Numbered from the stretch's first letter, positions 29,669 to 38,731 are shown. The stretch is 64,000 nucleotides of DNA from Stutzerimonas decontaminans (GCF_000661915.1 NZ_CP007509.1:992001-1056000); one strand, 5' to 3'. The notes: generated by a model not told the origin, from the sequence alone. Numbers and translations are program-made.

Positions 29669-30889
29669 ATGACGCAGAAAGCGATCAGAACCAGTGTGTT
29701 CGCCTGGGAAGGCATCGACCGCAAAGGAAGTAAGGTCAAGGGTGAGCTAAGTGGGGCTAGCCCTGCGCTGGTGAAGGCGCACTTGCGTAAGCAGGGTATC
29801 AACCCGCAGAAAGTTCGAAAGAAGTCGGTGTCGATATTCAGCGCTGGAAAGAAAATCACGCCGATGGATATTGCGCTTTTCACTCGGCAAATGGCGACCA
29901 TGATGAAGGCTGGAGTGCCGCTGCTCCAATCATTCGATATCATTGGTGAGGGTTTTGACAATCCGAACATGCGGAAGCTCGTAGATGACTTGAAACAAGA
30001 CGTTGCAGCGGGTAATAGTTTTGCAACGTCGCTGCGCAGGAAGCCACAGTATTTCGATGATCTCTACTGCAATTTGGTGGATTCGGGGGAGCAGTCTGGT
30101 GCTCTGGAAACCCTATTGGATCGTGTGGCGACCTACAAGGAAAAGACAGAGGCGTTGAAGGCAAAGATCAAGAAGGCGATGAACTACCCTATAGCTGTTG
30201 TGCTTGTGGCAATCATCGTTTCTGCGATCTTGTTGATAAAGGTGGTTCCTCAATTTCAGTCGGTTTTTAATGGTTTCGGTGCAGAGTTGCCGGCATTCAC
30301 GCTGTTTGTAATTAAAATATCTGAAGCGTTGCAAGAATGGTGGTACCTAATATTGTTTGGGGCCGCCGGTATGGCATTTGCGTTCAAGCAGGCGCATGTG
30401 CGTTCTGAATCATTTAGGAATTGGGTGGATAAGGCGCTTCTAAAAACACCTATAGTGGGCGATATTATTTACAAGTCTTCTGTCGCTCGATTTGCACGGA
30501 CGTTATCGACCACCTTTGCCGCGGGCGTTCCTCTCGTTGATGCTTTGGATTCCGTGGCTGGCGCAACCGGTAACGTGGTTTTTAGAAGTGCCACGCAAAA
30601 AGTAAAAAATGATGTTTCTACTGGCATGCAGCTTAATTTCTCGATGCGTACAACGAGTGTTTTTCCTTCTATGGCTATCCAGATGACTGCCATTGGTGAA
30701 GAGTCCGGTTCGCTTGATGAGATGCTAAGCAAGGTTGCCACGTACTATGAGGACGAGGTGGATAATATGGTTGATGGTCTCACTAGTCTGATGGAGCCTA
30801 TTATTATGGCAGTGCTGGGAGTTTTGGTTGGTGGTCTAATCATCGCAATGTACCTGCCTATCTTCCAGCTGGGTAGCGTGGTTGGATAG
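29669..30889 (+). CDS. pilC: Type IV pilus platform protein PilC
   Basis: PilC is the inner-membrane GspF-family platform that couples PilB/PilT to pilin assembly. The 406-residue protein has two repeated cytoplasmic T2SSF domains and three transmembrane helices (around 175-200, 215-245 and 375-400). The FTRQMATMMKAGVPLLQSF block is diagnostic. Codon use from about 30.2 to 30.9 kb is noticeably more A/T-rich than in neighbouring genes. Confidence 0.96.
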   Translation: MTQKAIRTSVFAWEGIDRKGSKVKGELSGASPALVKAHLRKQGINPQKVRKKSVSIFSAGKKITPMDIALFTRQMATMMKAGVPLLQSFDIIGEGFDNPNMRKLVDDLKQDVAAGNSFATSLRRKPQYFDDLYCNLVDSGEQSGALETLLDRVATYKEKTEALKAKIKKAMNYPIAVVLVAIIVSAILLIKVVPQFQSVFNGFGAELPAFTLFVIKISEALQEWWYLILFGAAGMAFAFKQAHVRSESFRNWVDKALLKTPIVGDIIYKSSVARFARTLSTTFAAGVPLVDALDSVAGATGNVVFRSATQKVKNDVSTGMQLNFSMRTTSVFPSMAIQMTAIGEESGSLDEMLSKVATYYEDEVDNMVDGLTSLMEPIIMAVLGVLVGGLIIAMYLPIFQLGSVVG

Positions 30890-30892
30890 TTG

Positions 30893-31759
30893 ATGATCCT
30901 CGAGCTAATGGCCAGCCATGTGCTGGCCTTTGTTTTGTCTGCCGCTTTACTGGGTCTGTTGGTTGGCAGCTTTCTCAATGTGGTTATTTATCGCTTGCCA
31001 ATCATGATGCAGCGCGATTGGCGTATACAGGCGCGTGAGTATCTTGAGTGTCCGCCGGAGCCGGCCGGTGAGCGCTTTAATTTACTGTTGCCAAACTCGC
31101 GCTGTCCTCACTGCAATCATGAGATTCGTTCTTGGGAAAACATTCCTTTAATCAGCTGGTTGGCCCTGCGTGGCAAGTGCTCATCCTGTCGTGCGCCGAT
31201 TAGCTGTCGTTATCCCTTGGTGGAGCTGGCTTGCGGGTTGTTGTCCGGCTATGTCGCCTGGCATTTCGGCTTCTCCTGGCAGGCAGGGGCAATGCTGTTG
31301 CTGACCTGGGGCTTGTTGGCGATGAGCATGATCGATGTCGATCACCAGCTGTTGCCTGACGTGCTGGTGCTGCCGCTACTGTGGCTCGGCCTCATCCTCA
31401 ATAACTTCGGTTTGTTCGTGGCGCTGGAAAGTGCGTTCTGGGGTGTGGTGGCGGGGTACCTGAGTCTCTGGTCGGTTTACTGGCTGTTCAAGTTGATCAC
31501 CGGCAAGGAGGGCATGGGCTACGGTGACTTCAAGCTGCTGGCAATGCTTGGGGCGTGGGGCGGATGGCAGGTGCTGCCGCTTACCATACTGCTGTCCTCA
31601 GTGGTCGGTGCCGTGCTCGGTAGCATTCTCTTGCGGCTGCAGCGCGCAGAAAGCAGTACGCCCATCCCTTTCGGCCCATACCTAGCTATCGCAGGCTGGA
31701 TTGCATTGCTGTGGGGCGACTGGATTACAGAAAGCTATCTGCAGTTCGTGCGCTTTTAA
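30893..31759 (+). CDS. pilD: Type IV prepilin leader peptidase/methyltransferase PilD
   Basis: PilD cleaves and N-methylates PilA and type II secretion pseudopilins. The 288-residue polytopic membrane protein has the zinc-binding cysteines C71, C74, C96 and C99 and the catalytic aspartates D148 (MIDVDHQ) and D212 (GMGYGDFK). The ATG at 30893 was chosen over an adjoining in-frame TTG at 30890. It begins 3 bases after the pilC stop. Confidence 0.97.
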   Translation: MILELMASHVLAFVLSAALLGLLVGSFLNVVIYRLPIMMQRDWRIQAREYLECPPEPAGERFNLLLPNSRCPHCNHEIRSWENIPLISWLALRGKCSSCRAPISCRYPLVELACGLLSGYVAWHFGFSWQAGAMLLLTWGLLAMSMIDVDHQLLPDVLVLPLLWLGLILNNFGLFVALESAFWGVVAGYLSLWSVYWLFKLITGKEGMGYGDFKLLAMLGAWGGWQVLPLTILLSSVVGAVLGSILLRLQRAESSTPIPFGPYLAIAGWIALLWGDWITESYLQFVRF

Positions 31760-31910
31760 TCCCGGTATGGCCCTCTGAGTCATGGCTGCGGCCGGCTGGT
31801 GATTGGTTCTGCAAGGTTTCCGTCGCCCATCGTCTCCCCAGGGTTGCGCTCCGCCCGCTGAGTGGTTACTACTGCGCGTCCTAATTTGTTGGCTAGGGTG
31901 TGGCGGACCG

Positions 31911-32519
31911 ATGAGGCCCTGGATTCTTGGGTTGACTGGCGGTATTGGCAGCGGCAAGACCGCAGTGGCGGATCATTTTGCCAGCCTGGGCGTGCATGTG
32001 GTTGATGCGGACCAGGCCGCGCGTTGGGTTGTCGAGCCAGGACGGCCGGCGCTGGCGCAGATTGTCGCGCACTTCGGTGAGGGCATCCTGTTGCCGGGTG
32101 GCGGGCTGAATCGACCGGCGCTGCGTGAACGGATATTTGATAATCCCGCCGAGCGGCAGTGGCTCGAACAGCTTCTGCATCCGCTAATTCGTGCCGAGGT
32201 CGCGCAACATCTTGCGCTCGCCGAATCGCCTTACGCGATCATGGTTTCTCCATTGCTTATCGAGTCCGGGCAGTATCGTCAGGTGGATCGTGTGCTGGTG
32301 GTGGATGTGCCGGAGTCGCTTCAGGTCGCGCGTACCGCTGCCCGTGATCAAACCAGCGAGGAGCAGGTCCGCTCGATTCTCAAGGTTCAGGCTGCTCGCG
32401 AAGAGCGACTGAAACATGCCGATGATGTTCTGGTGAACGATCGTGACCTGGCATGGCTCAAGGGTGAGGTTGAGCGCCTGCACCGTTTTTATCTGACATT
32501 GCGAGGAGGGCGGGAATGA
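31911..32519 (+). CDS. coaE: Dephospho-CoA kinase CoaE
   Basis: CoaE phosphorylates dephospho-CoA in the last step of coenzyme A synthesis. The 202-residue protein has P-loop GGIGSGKT (10-17) and the [13 protein letters not shown] block. The ATG at 31911 matches family N-termini; upstream sequence in the frame is not conserved-looking. It lies 151 bases after pilD and overlaps yacG by 4 bases, the common pilD-coaE-yacG arrangement. Confidence 0.96.
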   Translation: MRPWILGLTGGIGSGKTAVADHFASLGVHVVDADQAARWVVEPGRPALAQIVAHFGEGILLPGGGLNRPALRERIFDNPAERQWLEQLLHPLIRAEVAQHLALAESPYAIMVSPLLIESGQYRQVDRVLVVDVPESLQVARTAARDQTSEEQVRSILKVQAAREERLKHADDVLVNDRDLAWLKGEVERLHRFYLTLRGGRE

Positions 32520-32713
32520 CCGCGACGATAGTTGAATGCCCGACATGCGGGGCGCCGGTCGAGTGGGGAGCGCAAAGCCCGAACCGACCTTTCTGTTCCG
32601 AGCGCTGCAAGCTTATCGACCTTGGGGCGTGGGCAGCGGAAGAGCACTCCATTCCAGGCAATGAGCTGGAGGACGACGTATTTTCCGGTGATGTCCCTCC
32701 GCGCGAGCACTAA
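32516..32713 (+). CDS. yacG: DNA gyrase inhibitor YacG (zinc-binding)
   Basis: The 65-residue protein has a four-cysteine zinc finger (C8, C11, C27, C31: CPTC and CSERC) and an acidic C-terminal tail, as in YacG. E. coli YacG binds GyrB and blocks DNA binding by gyrase. It is translationally coupled to coaE through an ATGA overlap, and a strong terminator follows. Confidence 0.95.
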   Translation: MTATIVECPTCGAPVEWGAQSPNRPFCSERCKLIDLGAWAAEEHSIPGNELEDDVFSGDVPPREH

Positions 32714-32719
32714 GCGGCC

Positions 32720-32758
32720 CGCCGGGCAGCGAGCTACTGTGCTGCCCGGCGTTACTTT
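32720..32758. terminator. Strong hairpin between convergent yacG and the CbiM-like gene
   Basis: Perfect 11-bp arms (CGCCGGGCAGC at 32720-32730 and GCTGCCCGGCG at 32741-32751) enclose a 10-base loop and are followed by TTACTTTTC. The right arm touches the stop codon of the minus-strand gene at 32752. Confidence 0.75.
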
Positions 32759-33432
32759 TCCTCCTTCCATGGTGCCTGCAAGTAGCGGCTTTGATTGAAG
32801 CTTTCCATCCAGTCCGGATAGAAGACGACAAGCGCCGTGATCGCCGTGCCGTTGATGAAGGCCTCGGGGAACATCACCAGCCAGATGTAACCGGCGAAAT
32901 CGTCCAGCCAGGGTGGCATCGGGAAGCGGCCATCGAACAGCAGTACGCCCAGCGACGCCAGGATGCATGCCAAGGCTGCAAGTGCCGCCGGGAAGAATCC
33001 TGCGAAGAAGATGAACACGAATAGATTGCGCGGCTGGGCGCGCTCCACCAGTCGGGCGCAAATGACCGTAACCATGACTGGGATTAGCACCAGCAGAACG
33101 CCGTTAACGCCGAGAGCGGCAAGGTGTTGATGGCCGGTCAGCGTCAAGCCGAGCTGTGCGACTAGGGCGGCGATGATAGCTAGCGGCCAATCAAGCAGCA
33201 GCGTAACTGCGGTCAGTCCGATAAAGTGAAAAGAGAGGCCGGAGTCGAAATCCCGCCGAACCAGCCACAACAAGAAAACGGCCAGCATTGCTCCGAACAG
33301 TAGGTGCTGCCGGCGCGTATCACTGAACAGTTCGACCCATGGTGCTCGCCATGCAGCCCAGAGCAGGGCGGCTGCGTAGATAACCCAGCCCATAAGGAGC
33401 GTAGCGGGGGCGAGCAAATGTGCAGCAATCAT
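32752..33432 (-). CDS. CbiM-like energy-coupling factor transporter permease
   Basis: The 226-residue integral membrane protein has about six to seven hydrophobic segments and the look of the CbiM/ECF substrate-binding family: N-terminal MIAAHLLAP, a LSFHFIGLTAVTLLL segment and GVNGVLLVLIP. CbiM proteins take up cobalt or nickel with CbiN, CbiQ and CbiO. None of these partners is nearby, and the strict N-terminal MHIP motif is replaced by MIAAH, so substrate and mechanism are unknown. It is a monocistronic-looking gene convergent with yacG. Confidence 0.7.
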   Translation of the reverse strand: MIAAHLLAPATLLMGWVIYAAALLWAAWRAPWVELFSDTRRQHLLFGAMLAVFLLWLVRRDFDSGLSFHFIGLTAVTLLLDWPLAIIAALVAQLGLTLTGHQHLAALGVNGVLLVLIPVMVTVICARLVERAQPRNLFVFIFFAGFFPAALAALACILASLGVLLFDGRFPMPPWLDDFAGYIWLVMFPEAFINGTAITALVVFYPDWMESFNQSRYLQAPWKEEK

Positions 33433-33498
33433 CCTGACGGGTCCTTTGCGCTGATGTTTGTGTGTTGTTCTTTGCTGATGCTCTGATCGGCGCGCCGG

Positions 33499-34536
33499 TC
33501 AGGGCGCGGGGTTTGGATGTTCCGTGTGTATCGCCTCGATTGCCGACAGAACTTCGCTGGATAGCTTGAGCTCAGTGCTGTTGATGTTGGACTCCAGCTG
33601 CTCCCGCGTCGTGGCGCCGATGATGTTGCTGGTCACGAAAGGTTGCGCTGTTACATAGGCGAGCGCCATTTGCGCCGGGTCCAGGCCGTGATCGCGAGCG
33701 ACTTTGATGTAGCGAGAGCACGCTGCTTTTGCCTGGGGATTGTTATAGCGCGCGAAGCGTTGAAAAAGCGTAAGGCGCGCATTGGCAGGGCGAGCATCAT
33801 TCTCGTATTTGCCGCTGAGCATGCCGAATGCCAGTGGCGAGTATGCGAGCAGGCCGCATTGTTCGCGGATGCCAATTTCCGCCAAGCCTACCTCGAAGCT
33901 GCGGTTAAGCAGGTTGTAGGGGTTCTGTATCGACACGGCACGTGGCCAGCCGCGAGCTTCGGCCAGCTGCAGATATTTCATCAGGCCCCAGGGCGTTTCA
34001 TTGGAAAGGCCGATGTGGCGGATCCTACCAGCTCTGACTTCGTCATCCAGTGCCGCCAGCGTTTCTTCCAGGGGGGTGAAGTCGTCCTCCTGGTATCGAT
34101 AGCCCAGTTGACCAAAAAAGTTGGTGCTGCGCTCCGGCCAGTGAAGTTGGTATAGGTCGATCCAGTCGGTCTGCAGTCGGCGGAGGCTGTCATCCAGTGC
34201 GGCACGGATCTGTGTGCGATTGAACTTGGGTTGCCCGTCGCGAATGTGGGTGATGCCGTTGCCGGGTCCGGCAATCTTTGTGGCGACGATCCAGTTGGTG
34301 CGGCCTCCGCGCATCTTGAAATAGTTGCCGATATATTGCTCGGTGGTTGCATAGGTTTCGGGGCGTGGCGGTACCGGATACATTTCCGCTGTATCAATGA
34401 AGTTGATACCTGCGGCTTTCGCCTGGTCAATCTGCGCAAATGCTTCGACTTGGTTGTTCTGCTCGCCCCACGTCATTGTGCCCAGGCAAAGCGAGCTCAC
34501 TTTCAGATCTGTGCGACCTAGCGGACGAAAATCCAT
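33499..34536 (-). CDS. tas: NADP(H)-dependent aldo-keto reductase, Tas family
   Basis: The 345-residue protein closely follows E. coli Tas across its length (GTMTWGEQN, DTAEMYPVPPRPET, NPYNLLNRSFEVGLAE). The aldo-keto reductase tetrad is present: D48, Y53, K87 and H133. Tas complements tyrosine auxotrophy under starvation in E. coli, but its natural substrate is unknown. It lies divergent from rplM with a 433-base gap between them. Confidence 0.92.
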   Translation of the reverse strand: MDFRPLGRTDLKVSSLCLGTMTWGEQNNQVEAFAQIDQAKAAGINFIDTAEMYPVPPRPETYATTEQYIGNYFKMRGGRTNWIVATKIAGPGNGITHIRDGQPKFNRTQIRAALDDSLRRLQTDWIDLYQLHWPERSTNFFGQLGYRYQEDDFTPLEETLAALDDEVRAGRIRHIGLSNETPWGLMKYLQLAEARGWPRAVSIQNPYNLLNRSFEVGLAEIGIREQCGLLAYSPLAFGMLSGKYENDARPANARLTLFQRFARYNNPQAKAACSRYIKVARDHGLDPAQMALAYVTAQPFVTSNIIGATTREQLESNINSTELKLSSEVLSAIEAIHTEHPNPAP

Positions 34537-34569
34537 GAGATACCTCGTGCAAAAGAGTAGGGGGGGCGC

Positions 34570-34895
34570 AAAAGCTTAACGAAGATGGGAGGGTTTCTGC
34601 TCATGAGAGTGGCTGTGTCCATCCAAGTGCCCTGGCCCGGGGAGCGGCTCTGCGTTACCTCGCCGGTGGATAACCCTCGGTGGAGCTGAGGCGGGCGATT
34701 GGCGGCAGGAGTTCCGCTACATTAATAAATGTTGGTTGCTATTTTTCTGACAATCAGGATAATTCCGCAGCCTGTCGCCGGGGATGCCTAGCCTGTCGAC
34801 GCAAGTCAAAGGTAGGGGATGCCTAGCCTACCGAATCATTGCCGTAGCGGACGCGCTGACCCGAGCCCCCGATAGCGTCTGTTTCCGGCTGCCCT
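34570..34895. other. Non-coding stretch between tas and the rplM promoter
   Basis: No gene is seen. The notable element is a 15-base direct repeat, GGGGATGCCTAGCCT, at 34780-34794 and 34815-34829 (period 35). The second copy sits inside GGTAGG/CCTACC arms (34811-34832). An A/T-rich patch around 34720-34770 probably contains the tas promoter. Confidence 0.55.
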
Positions 34896-34969
34896 GGTCT
34901 TGCCAGGGCGAGCACCATTCAGTAAGATTCGCCGTCTTATTTTCAGGGCGGCCCCTGAGGCTATAACGA
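34891..34969 (+). promoter_or_regulatory. rplM-rpsI promoter and leader
   Basis: TTGCCA (34900-34905) and TAAGAT (34923-34928) are exactly 17 bases apart, predicting a start near 34935. The -35 lies inside a perfect hairpin, GCCCTGG-TCTTG-CCAGGGC (34891-34909). The short leader has a CAGGG/CCCTG hairpin (34944-34957) immediately before the GAGG ribosome-binding site. In E. coli L13 represses its own mRNA; whether this hairpin is that site is inference. Confidence 0.7.
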
Positions 34970-35398
34970 ATGAAGACATTTACTGCTAAACCGGAAACCG
35001 TCAAGCGCGACTGGTTCGTCGTCGACGCTGCCGGCCAGACCCTGGGTCGTCTGGCAACCGAAATCGCTAGCCGCCTGCGTGGCAAGCACAAGCCGGAATA
35101 CACCCCTCACGTAGATACTGGCGATTACATCGTTGTGATCAACGCTGAGCAAGTGCGTGTCACCGGTGCCAAGACCACTGACAAGATTTACTACTCTCAC
35201 TCCGGTTTCCCGGGTGGCATCAAGTCGATCAACTTCGAGAAGCTGATCGCCAAGGCGCCCGAGCGTGTGATCGAGACCGCGGTTAAAGGCATGCTGCCGA
35301 AGAACCCGCTGGGTCGCGACATGTATCGTAAGCTGAAAGTGTACAAGGGTGCTAACCACCCGCATACCGCTCAGCAGCCCCAAGAACTGAAGATTTAA
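34970..35398 (+). CDS. rplM: 50S ribosomal protein L13
   Basis: The 142-residue protein is full-length L13, with the start [20 protein letters not shown] and the conserved [10 protein letters not shown] block near residue 105. L13 binds 23S rRNA early in 50S assembly. It is followed by rpsI 14 bases later, the universal rplM-rpsI pair. Codon use is strongly biased, as expected for a highly expressed gene. Confidence 0.99.
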   Translation: MKTFTAKPETVKRDWFVVDAAGQTLGRLATEIASRLRGKHKPEYTPHVDTGDYIVVINAEQVRVTGAKTTDKIYYSHSGFPGGIKSINFEKLIAKAPERVIETAVKGMLPKNPLGRDMYRKLKVYKGANHPHTAQQPQELKI

Positions 35399-35412
35399 CG
35401 GAATAGTTCATT

Positions 35413-35805
35413 ATGTCGGCGACTCAAAATTACGGCACTGGCCGTCGCAAGACTGCAACCGCGCGCGTCTTTCTGCGCCCGGGTACTGGCAAAATCTCCA
35501 TCAACAACCGTGAGCTGGATAACTTCTTCGGTCGCGAAACTGCCCGCATGGTCGTTCGTCAGCCGCTGGAGCTGACTGAGACTGTCGAGAAGTTCGATAT
35601 CTACGTCACCGTTCTCGGTGGTGGTGTCAGTGGTCAGGCTGGTGCTATCCGTCACGGTATCACTCGCGCCCTGATCTCGTATGACGAGACTCTGCGCAGT
35701 CCGTTGCGCAAGGCTGGCTTCGTCACTCGCGATGCTCGTGAAGTGGAGCGTAAGAAGGTTGGTCTGCGCAAAGCGCGTAAGCGTCCGCAGTACTCCAAGC
35801 GCTAA
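35413..35805 (+). CDS. rpsI: 30S ribosomal protein S9
   Basis: The 130-residue protein is full-length S9: [17 protein letters not shown] at the N-terminus and the basic tail ending KRPQYSKR, whose last arginine reaches the P-site tRNA. A strong terminator begins 15 bases after the stop, so the operon is rplM-rpsI only. Confidence 0.99.
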   Translation: MSATQNYGTGRRKTATARVFLRPGTGKISINNRELDNFFGRETARMVVRQPLELTETVEKFDIYVTVLGGGVSGQAGAIRHGITRALISYDETLRSPLRKAGFVTRDAREVERKKVGLRKARKRPQYSKR

Positions 35806-35820
35806 TTCGCGCTTCCAAAG

Positions 35821-35859
35821 AAAACGCCCAGTTTCGTTCGGAGCTGGGCGTTTTTTTTT
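35821..35859 (+). terminator. Rho-independent terminator after rpsI
   Basis: AAAACGCCCAG (35821-35831) pairs with CTGGGCGTTTT (35844-35854), followed by nine T in total. It separates the ribosomal operon from petABC. Confidence 0.92.
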
Positions 35860-35947
35860 GCTGCGATTTGTGCCGGTGCGACAGTGTGTCGCGCGCCGGA
35901 GGGCCTGGTCTGGCTAGGCGTTAGCGGCTTTGTGACAGGCTATTACC

Positions 35948-35976
35948 TTGTCAGAAGAAGGTCTTTTCTTTACCAT
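35948..35976 (+). promoter_or_regulatory. Possible petABC promoter
   Basis: TTGTCA (35948-35953) and TACCAT (35971-35976) are 17 bases apart in the only intergenic space upstream of petA. The -10 match is weak. Confidence 0.35.
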
Positions 35977-36059
35977 TTGGCGAATTTTTCGCGGCCCAAT
36001 TTTACGTAGTACATGCCTGCTCTAGAGCGGGCCATAAGAAGCTGATGGGAGACGACTGA

Positions 36060-36653
36060 ATGAGCAATGACGGCGTGAATGCAGGCCGGCGTCGCTTCCT
36101 TGTGGCCGCCACTTCGGTGGTGGGCGCTGCAGGAGCGGTGGGTGCCGCGGTCCCGTTCGTGGGATCGTGGTTCCCGAGTGCCAAGGCCAAGGCTGCCGGT
36201 GCGCCGGTAAGGGTAAATATCAGCAAGATTGAGCCGGGGCAGCAGATGGTCGCCGAGTGGCGCGGTCAGCCGGTATTTATCGTGCGTCGAACCGAGGAGA
36301 TTCTTGGCAATCTGGAAAAGGTTGCTGGTCAGGTGGCTGATCCGGAATCTAAAGACTCTGAGCAGCCCGCTTATGTCGATCCGAAGAATCGGGCTATCAA
36401 GCCAGAGCTTCTGGTAGTGGTTGGTCTGTGCACTCACCTGGGTTGCGCGCCGTCATTCCGCCCTGAGGTGGCTGCAGCCGATCTCGGAGCTGATTGGCTC
36501 GGCGGTTATTTCTGCCCCTGCCATGGCTCCAAGTACGATATGGCTGGTCGCGTCTATAAGGCGCAGCCAGCTCCCTTGAACCTGCCGGTGCCCCCGCACT
36601 CGTACGAGACCGATAATGTAATCATCATCGGTGTGGACCAGGAGAACGCCTGA
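36060..36653 (+). CDS. petA: Ubiquinol-cytochrome c reductase Rieske iron-sulfur subunit
   Basis: The 197-residue Rieske protein accepts electrons from ubiquinol in the bc1 complex. It has a twin-arginine-type N-terminus (RRRFLVA, residues 10-16) with a transmembrane signal anchor, and the [2Fe-2S] boxes CTHLGC (124-129) and CPCHGS (152-157). C124, H126, C152 and H155 are the expected ligands, and C129-C154 the disulfide. It overlaps petB by one base. Confidence 0.97.
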   Translation: MSNDGVNAGRRRFLVAATSVVGAAGAVGAAVPFVGSWFPSAKAKAAGAPVRVNISKIEPGQQMVAEWRGQPVFIVRRTEEILGNLEKVAGQVADPESKDSEQPAYVDPKNRAIKPELLVVVGLCTHLGCAPSFRPEVAAADLGADWLGGYFCPCHGSKYDMAGRVYKAQPAPLNLPVPPHSYETDNVIIIGVDQENA

Positions 36654-37864
36654 TGAGCAAGTTCATGGAATGGGTCGACGCCCGCTTCCCCGCGACCAAG
36701 ATGTGGGAAGACCATCTTTCGAAGTATTACGCTCCCAAGAACTTCAACGTTCTGTATTTCTTCGGTTCGCTGGCGTTGCTGGTGCTGGTCAACCAGATCC
36801 TGACCGGTATCTGGCTGACAATGAGCTACGAGCCGTCCGCCGAAGGTGCTTTCGCGTCCGTCGAATACATCATGCGCGACGTCGAGTACGGCTGGATTCT
36901 GCGCTACCTGCACTCCACAGGTGCCTCGGCATTCTTCGTGGTGGTCTACCTGCACATGTTCCGCGGCATCCTCTATGGCTCCTATCAGAAGCCGCGTGAG
37001 CTGGTGTGGATCTTCGGCATGATGATCTACCTGGCGCTGATGGCCGAAGCCTTCATGGGCTACCTGCTGCCATGGGGCCAGATGTCCTACTGGGGTGCCC
37101 AGGTAATCATCTCGCTGTTCGGTGCTATTCCGGTTATCGGTGCGGACCTGACCCAGTGGATCCGTGGTGACTACCTGATCTCGGGCATCACGCTGAACCG
37201 CTTCTTCGCCCTGCATGTCGTTGCCCTGCCGATCGTCATCCTCGGCTTGGTCGTACTGCACATCCTGGCGCTGCACGAGGTTGGCTCGAACAACCCGCTG
37301 GGCGTCGACATCAAGAAGACCAAGGATGAAAACGGCGTGCCGCTGGACGGCATCCCGTTCCACCCGTACTACACCGTGAAGGACATTGTCGGTGTCGTTG
37401 TGTTCCTGTTCGTCTTCTGCGCCGTGGTGTTCTTCTTCCCTGAAATGGGTGGCTACTTCCTTGAAAAGCCCAACTTCGAAGAAGCGAATGCGCTGAAAAC
37501 CCCAGCACACATCGCCCCTGTTTGGTATTTCACGCCGTTCTACGCGATCCTGCGCGCAGTGCCCGACAAGCTGCTCGGCGTGATTGCCATGGGGGCTGCC
37601 ATCGCCGTGCTGTTCGTTTTGCCTTGGCTGGACCGTAGTCCGGTCAAGTCCATGAAGTACAAGGGTTGGATGAGCAAGGTCGCGCTGCTGCTGTTCTGCA
37701 TCTCGTTCGTCATTCTGGGTGTGCTGGGCGTACTGTCTCCGACTCCAGGTCGCACCCTGCTGTCGCAGATCTGTACGGCAATCTACTTCGGATACTTCAT
37801 CCTGATGCCGTTCTACACCAAGCTCGAGAAGACCAAAGTGGTTCCGCAAAGGGTGGATGGCTGA
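36653..37864 (+). CDS. petB: Cytochrome b subunit of the bc1 complex
   Basis: The 403-residue protein has about eight transmembrane helices, the b-heme histidines in LRYLHSTGASAFFVVVYLH and in RFFALHVVALPIVILGLVVLH, and the Qo-site PEWY-like region. Length is that of full cytochrome b (not the split b6 form). It overlaps petA and petC by one base each, so the three are translationally coupled. Confidence 0.97.
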   Translation: MSKFMEWVDARFPATKMWEDHLSKYYAPKNFNVLYFFGSLALLVLVNQILTGIWLTMSYEPSAEGAFASVEYIMRDVEYGWILRYLHSTGASAFFVVVYLHMFRGILYGSYQKPRELVWIFGMMIYLALMAEAFMGYLLPWGQMSYWGAQVIISLFGAIPVIGADLTQWIRGDYLISGITLNRFFALHVVALPIVILGLVVLHILALHEVGSNNPLGVDIKKTKDENGVPLDGIPFHPYYTVKDIVGVVVFLFVFCAVVFFFPEMGGYFLEKPNFEEANALKTPAHIAPVWYFTPFYAILRAVPDKLLGVIAMGAAIAVLFVLPWLDRSPVKSMKYKGWMSKVALLLFCISFVILGVLGVLSPTPGRTLLSQICTAIYFGYFILMPFYTKLEKTKVVPQRVDG

Positions 37865-38643
37865 TGAAAAAGCAATTTGCTGCATTGATTCTTGCAATTT
37901 TGCCGGTCTTTACCTTCGCGGCCGGTCCGGAGGTTCCGCTGGATAAGGTCGATATCGACCTGACTGACAAGGCTGCCATGCAGGATGGCCTGAAGACTTT
38001 CGCCAACTATTGCATGGGTTGCCATAGCGCCAAGTTCCAGCGCTACGAGCGGGTCGCGACCGATCTGGGGATTTCGGAAGAGGTGATGATGGATAACATC
38101 GTCTTTGCCGATGCCAAGTTTGGTGACCACATGAGCATCGGCATGAAAGCCGAGGACGCCAAGGTCTGGTTCGGCGCTGCGCCCCCTGACCTGACGCTGG
38201 TTGCGCGCGTTCGTGGCAACGACTGGTTGTACTCATATATGCGTAGCTTCTACGAAGACCCGGCTCGTCCCTACGGCGTGAACAATACGGTCTTCCCGAA
38301 TGTGGGTATGCCGCACGTACTGGCTCCGCTTCAGGGGCGTCGTGTCGTAGGCTGCAAGCAGGTTCAGGTAGTCGAAAACGGTCGCAAGCAGTTCGATCCT
38401 CTGACTGGTACGCCTATCACCCAGGAAGCCTGCGATCAGATGGTCGTCGAACCTGGTACCGGCACGCTCTCCGAGGCTGAGTACGACGAGAAGATCAAGA
38501 ACCTGGTGACCTTCCTTGCCTACTCGGCAAACCCGGTCAAGCTGGAGAGCCAGCGCATCGGTACCTATGTACTGTTGTTCCTGGCTGTGTTCTTCGTGTT
38601 CGCCTACCTGCTCAAGCGTGAGTACTGGAAAGACGTTCACTAA
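37864..38643 (+). CDS. petC: Cytochrome c1
   Basis: The 259-residue protein has a signal peptide (~1-20), a covalent heme site CMGCH (C50, C53, H54) and one C-terminal transmembrane anchor ([14 protein letters not shown]). It passes electrons from the Rieske protein to soluble cytochromes. The ATG at 37864 overlaps the petB stop. A strong terminator follows. Confidence 0.97.
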   Translation: MKKQFAALILAILPVFTFAAGPEVPLDKVDIDLTDKAAMQDGLKTFANYCMGCHSAKFQRYERVATDLGISEEVMMDNIVFADAKFGDHMSIGMKAEDAKVWFGAAPPDLTLVARVRGNDWLYSYMRSFYEDPARPYGVNNTVFPNVGMPHVLAPLQGRRVVGCKQVQVVENGRKQFDPLTGTPITQEACDQMVVEPGTGTLSEAEYDEKIKNLVTFLAYSANPVKLESQRIGTYVLLFLAVFFVFAYLLKREYWKDVH

Positions 38644-38670
38644 GCACTTCGTTTCCATTTGCAGTACCTT

Positions 38671-38700
38671 GCGCGCGCCCAATGGGCGCGCGCGTTTTTT
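38671..38700 (+). terminator. Rho-independent terminator after petC
   Basis: Perfect 10-bp arms GCGCGCGCCC-AAT-GGGCGCGCGC are followed by GTTTTTT. It lies between petC and sspA, 27 bases after the stop. Confidence 0.92.
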
Positions 38701-38731
38701 CTGCTCCAGAATTAAAAGTGAGGAAGGACCC

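Noticed and set aside
36554..37897. 447-codon open frame antisense to petB
   Set aside because: Very rich in His, Gln, Asp and Glu, as expected for the reverse complement of a membrane-protein gene. No start signal, and petB is unmistakable.
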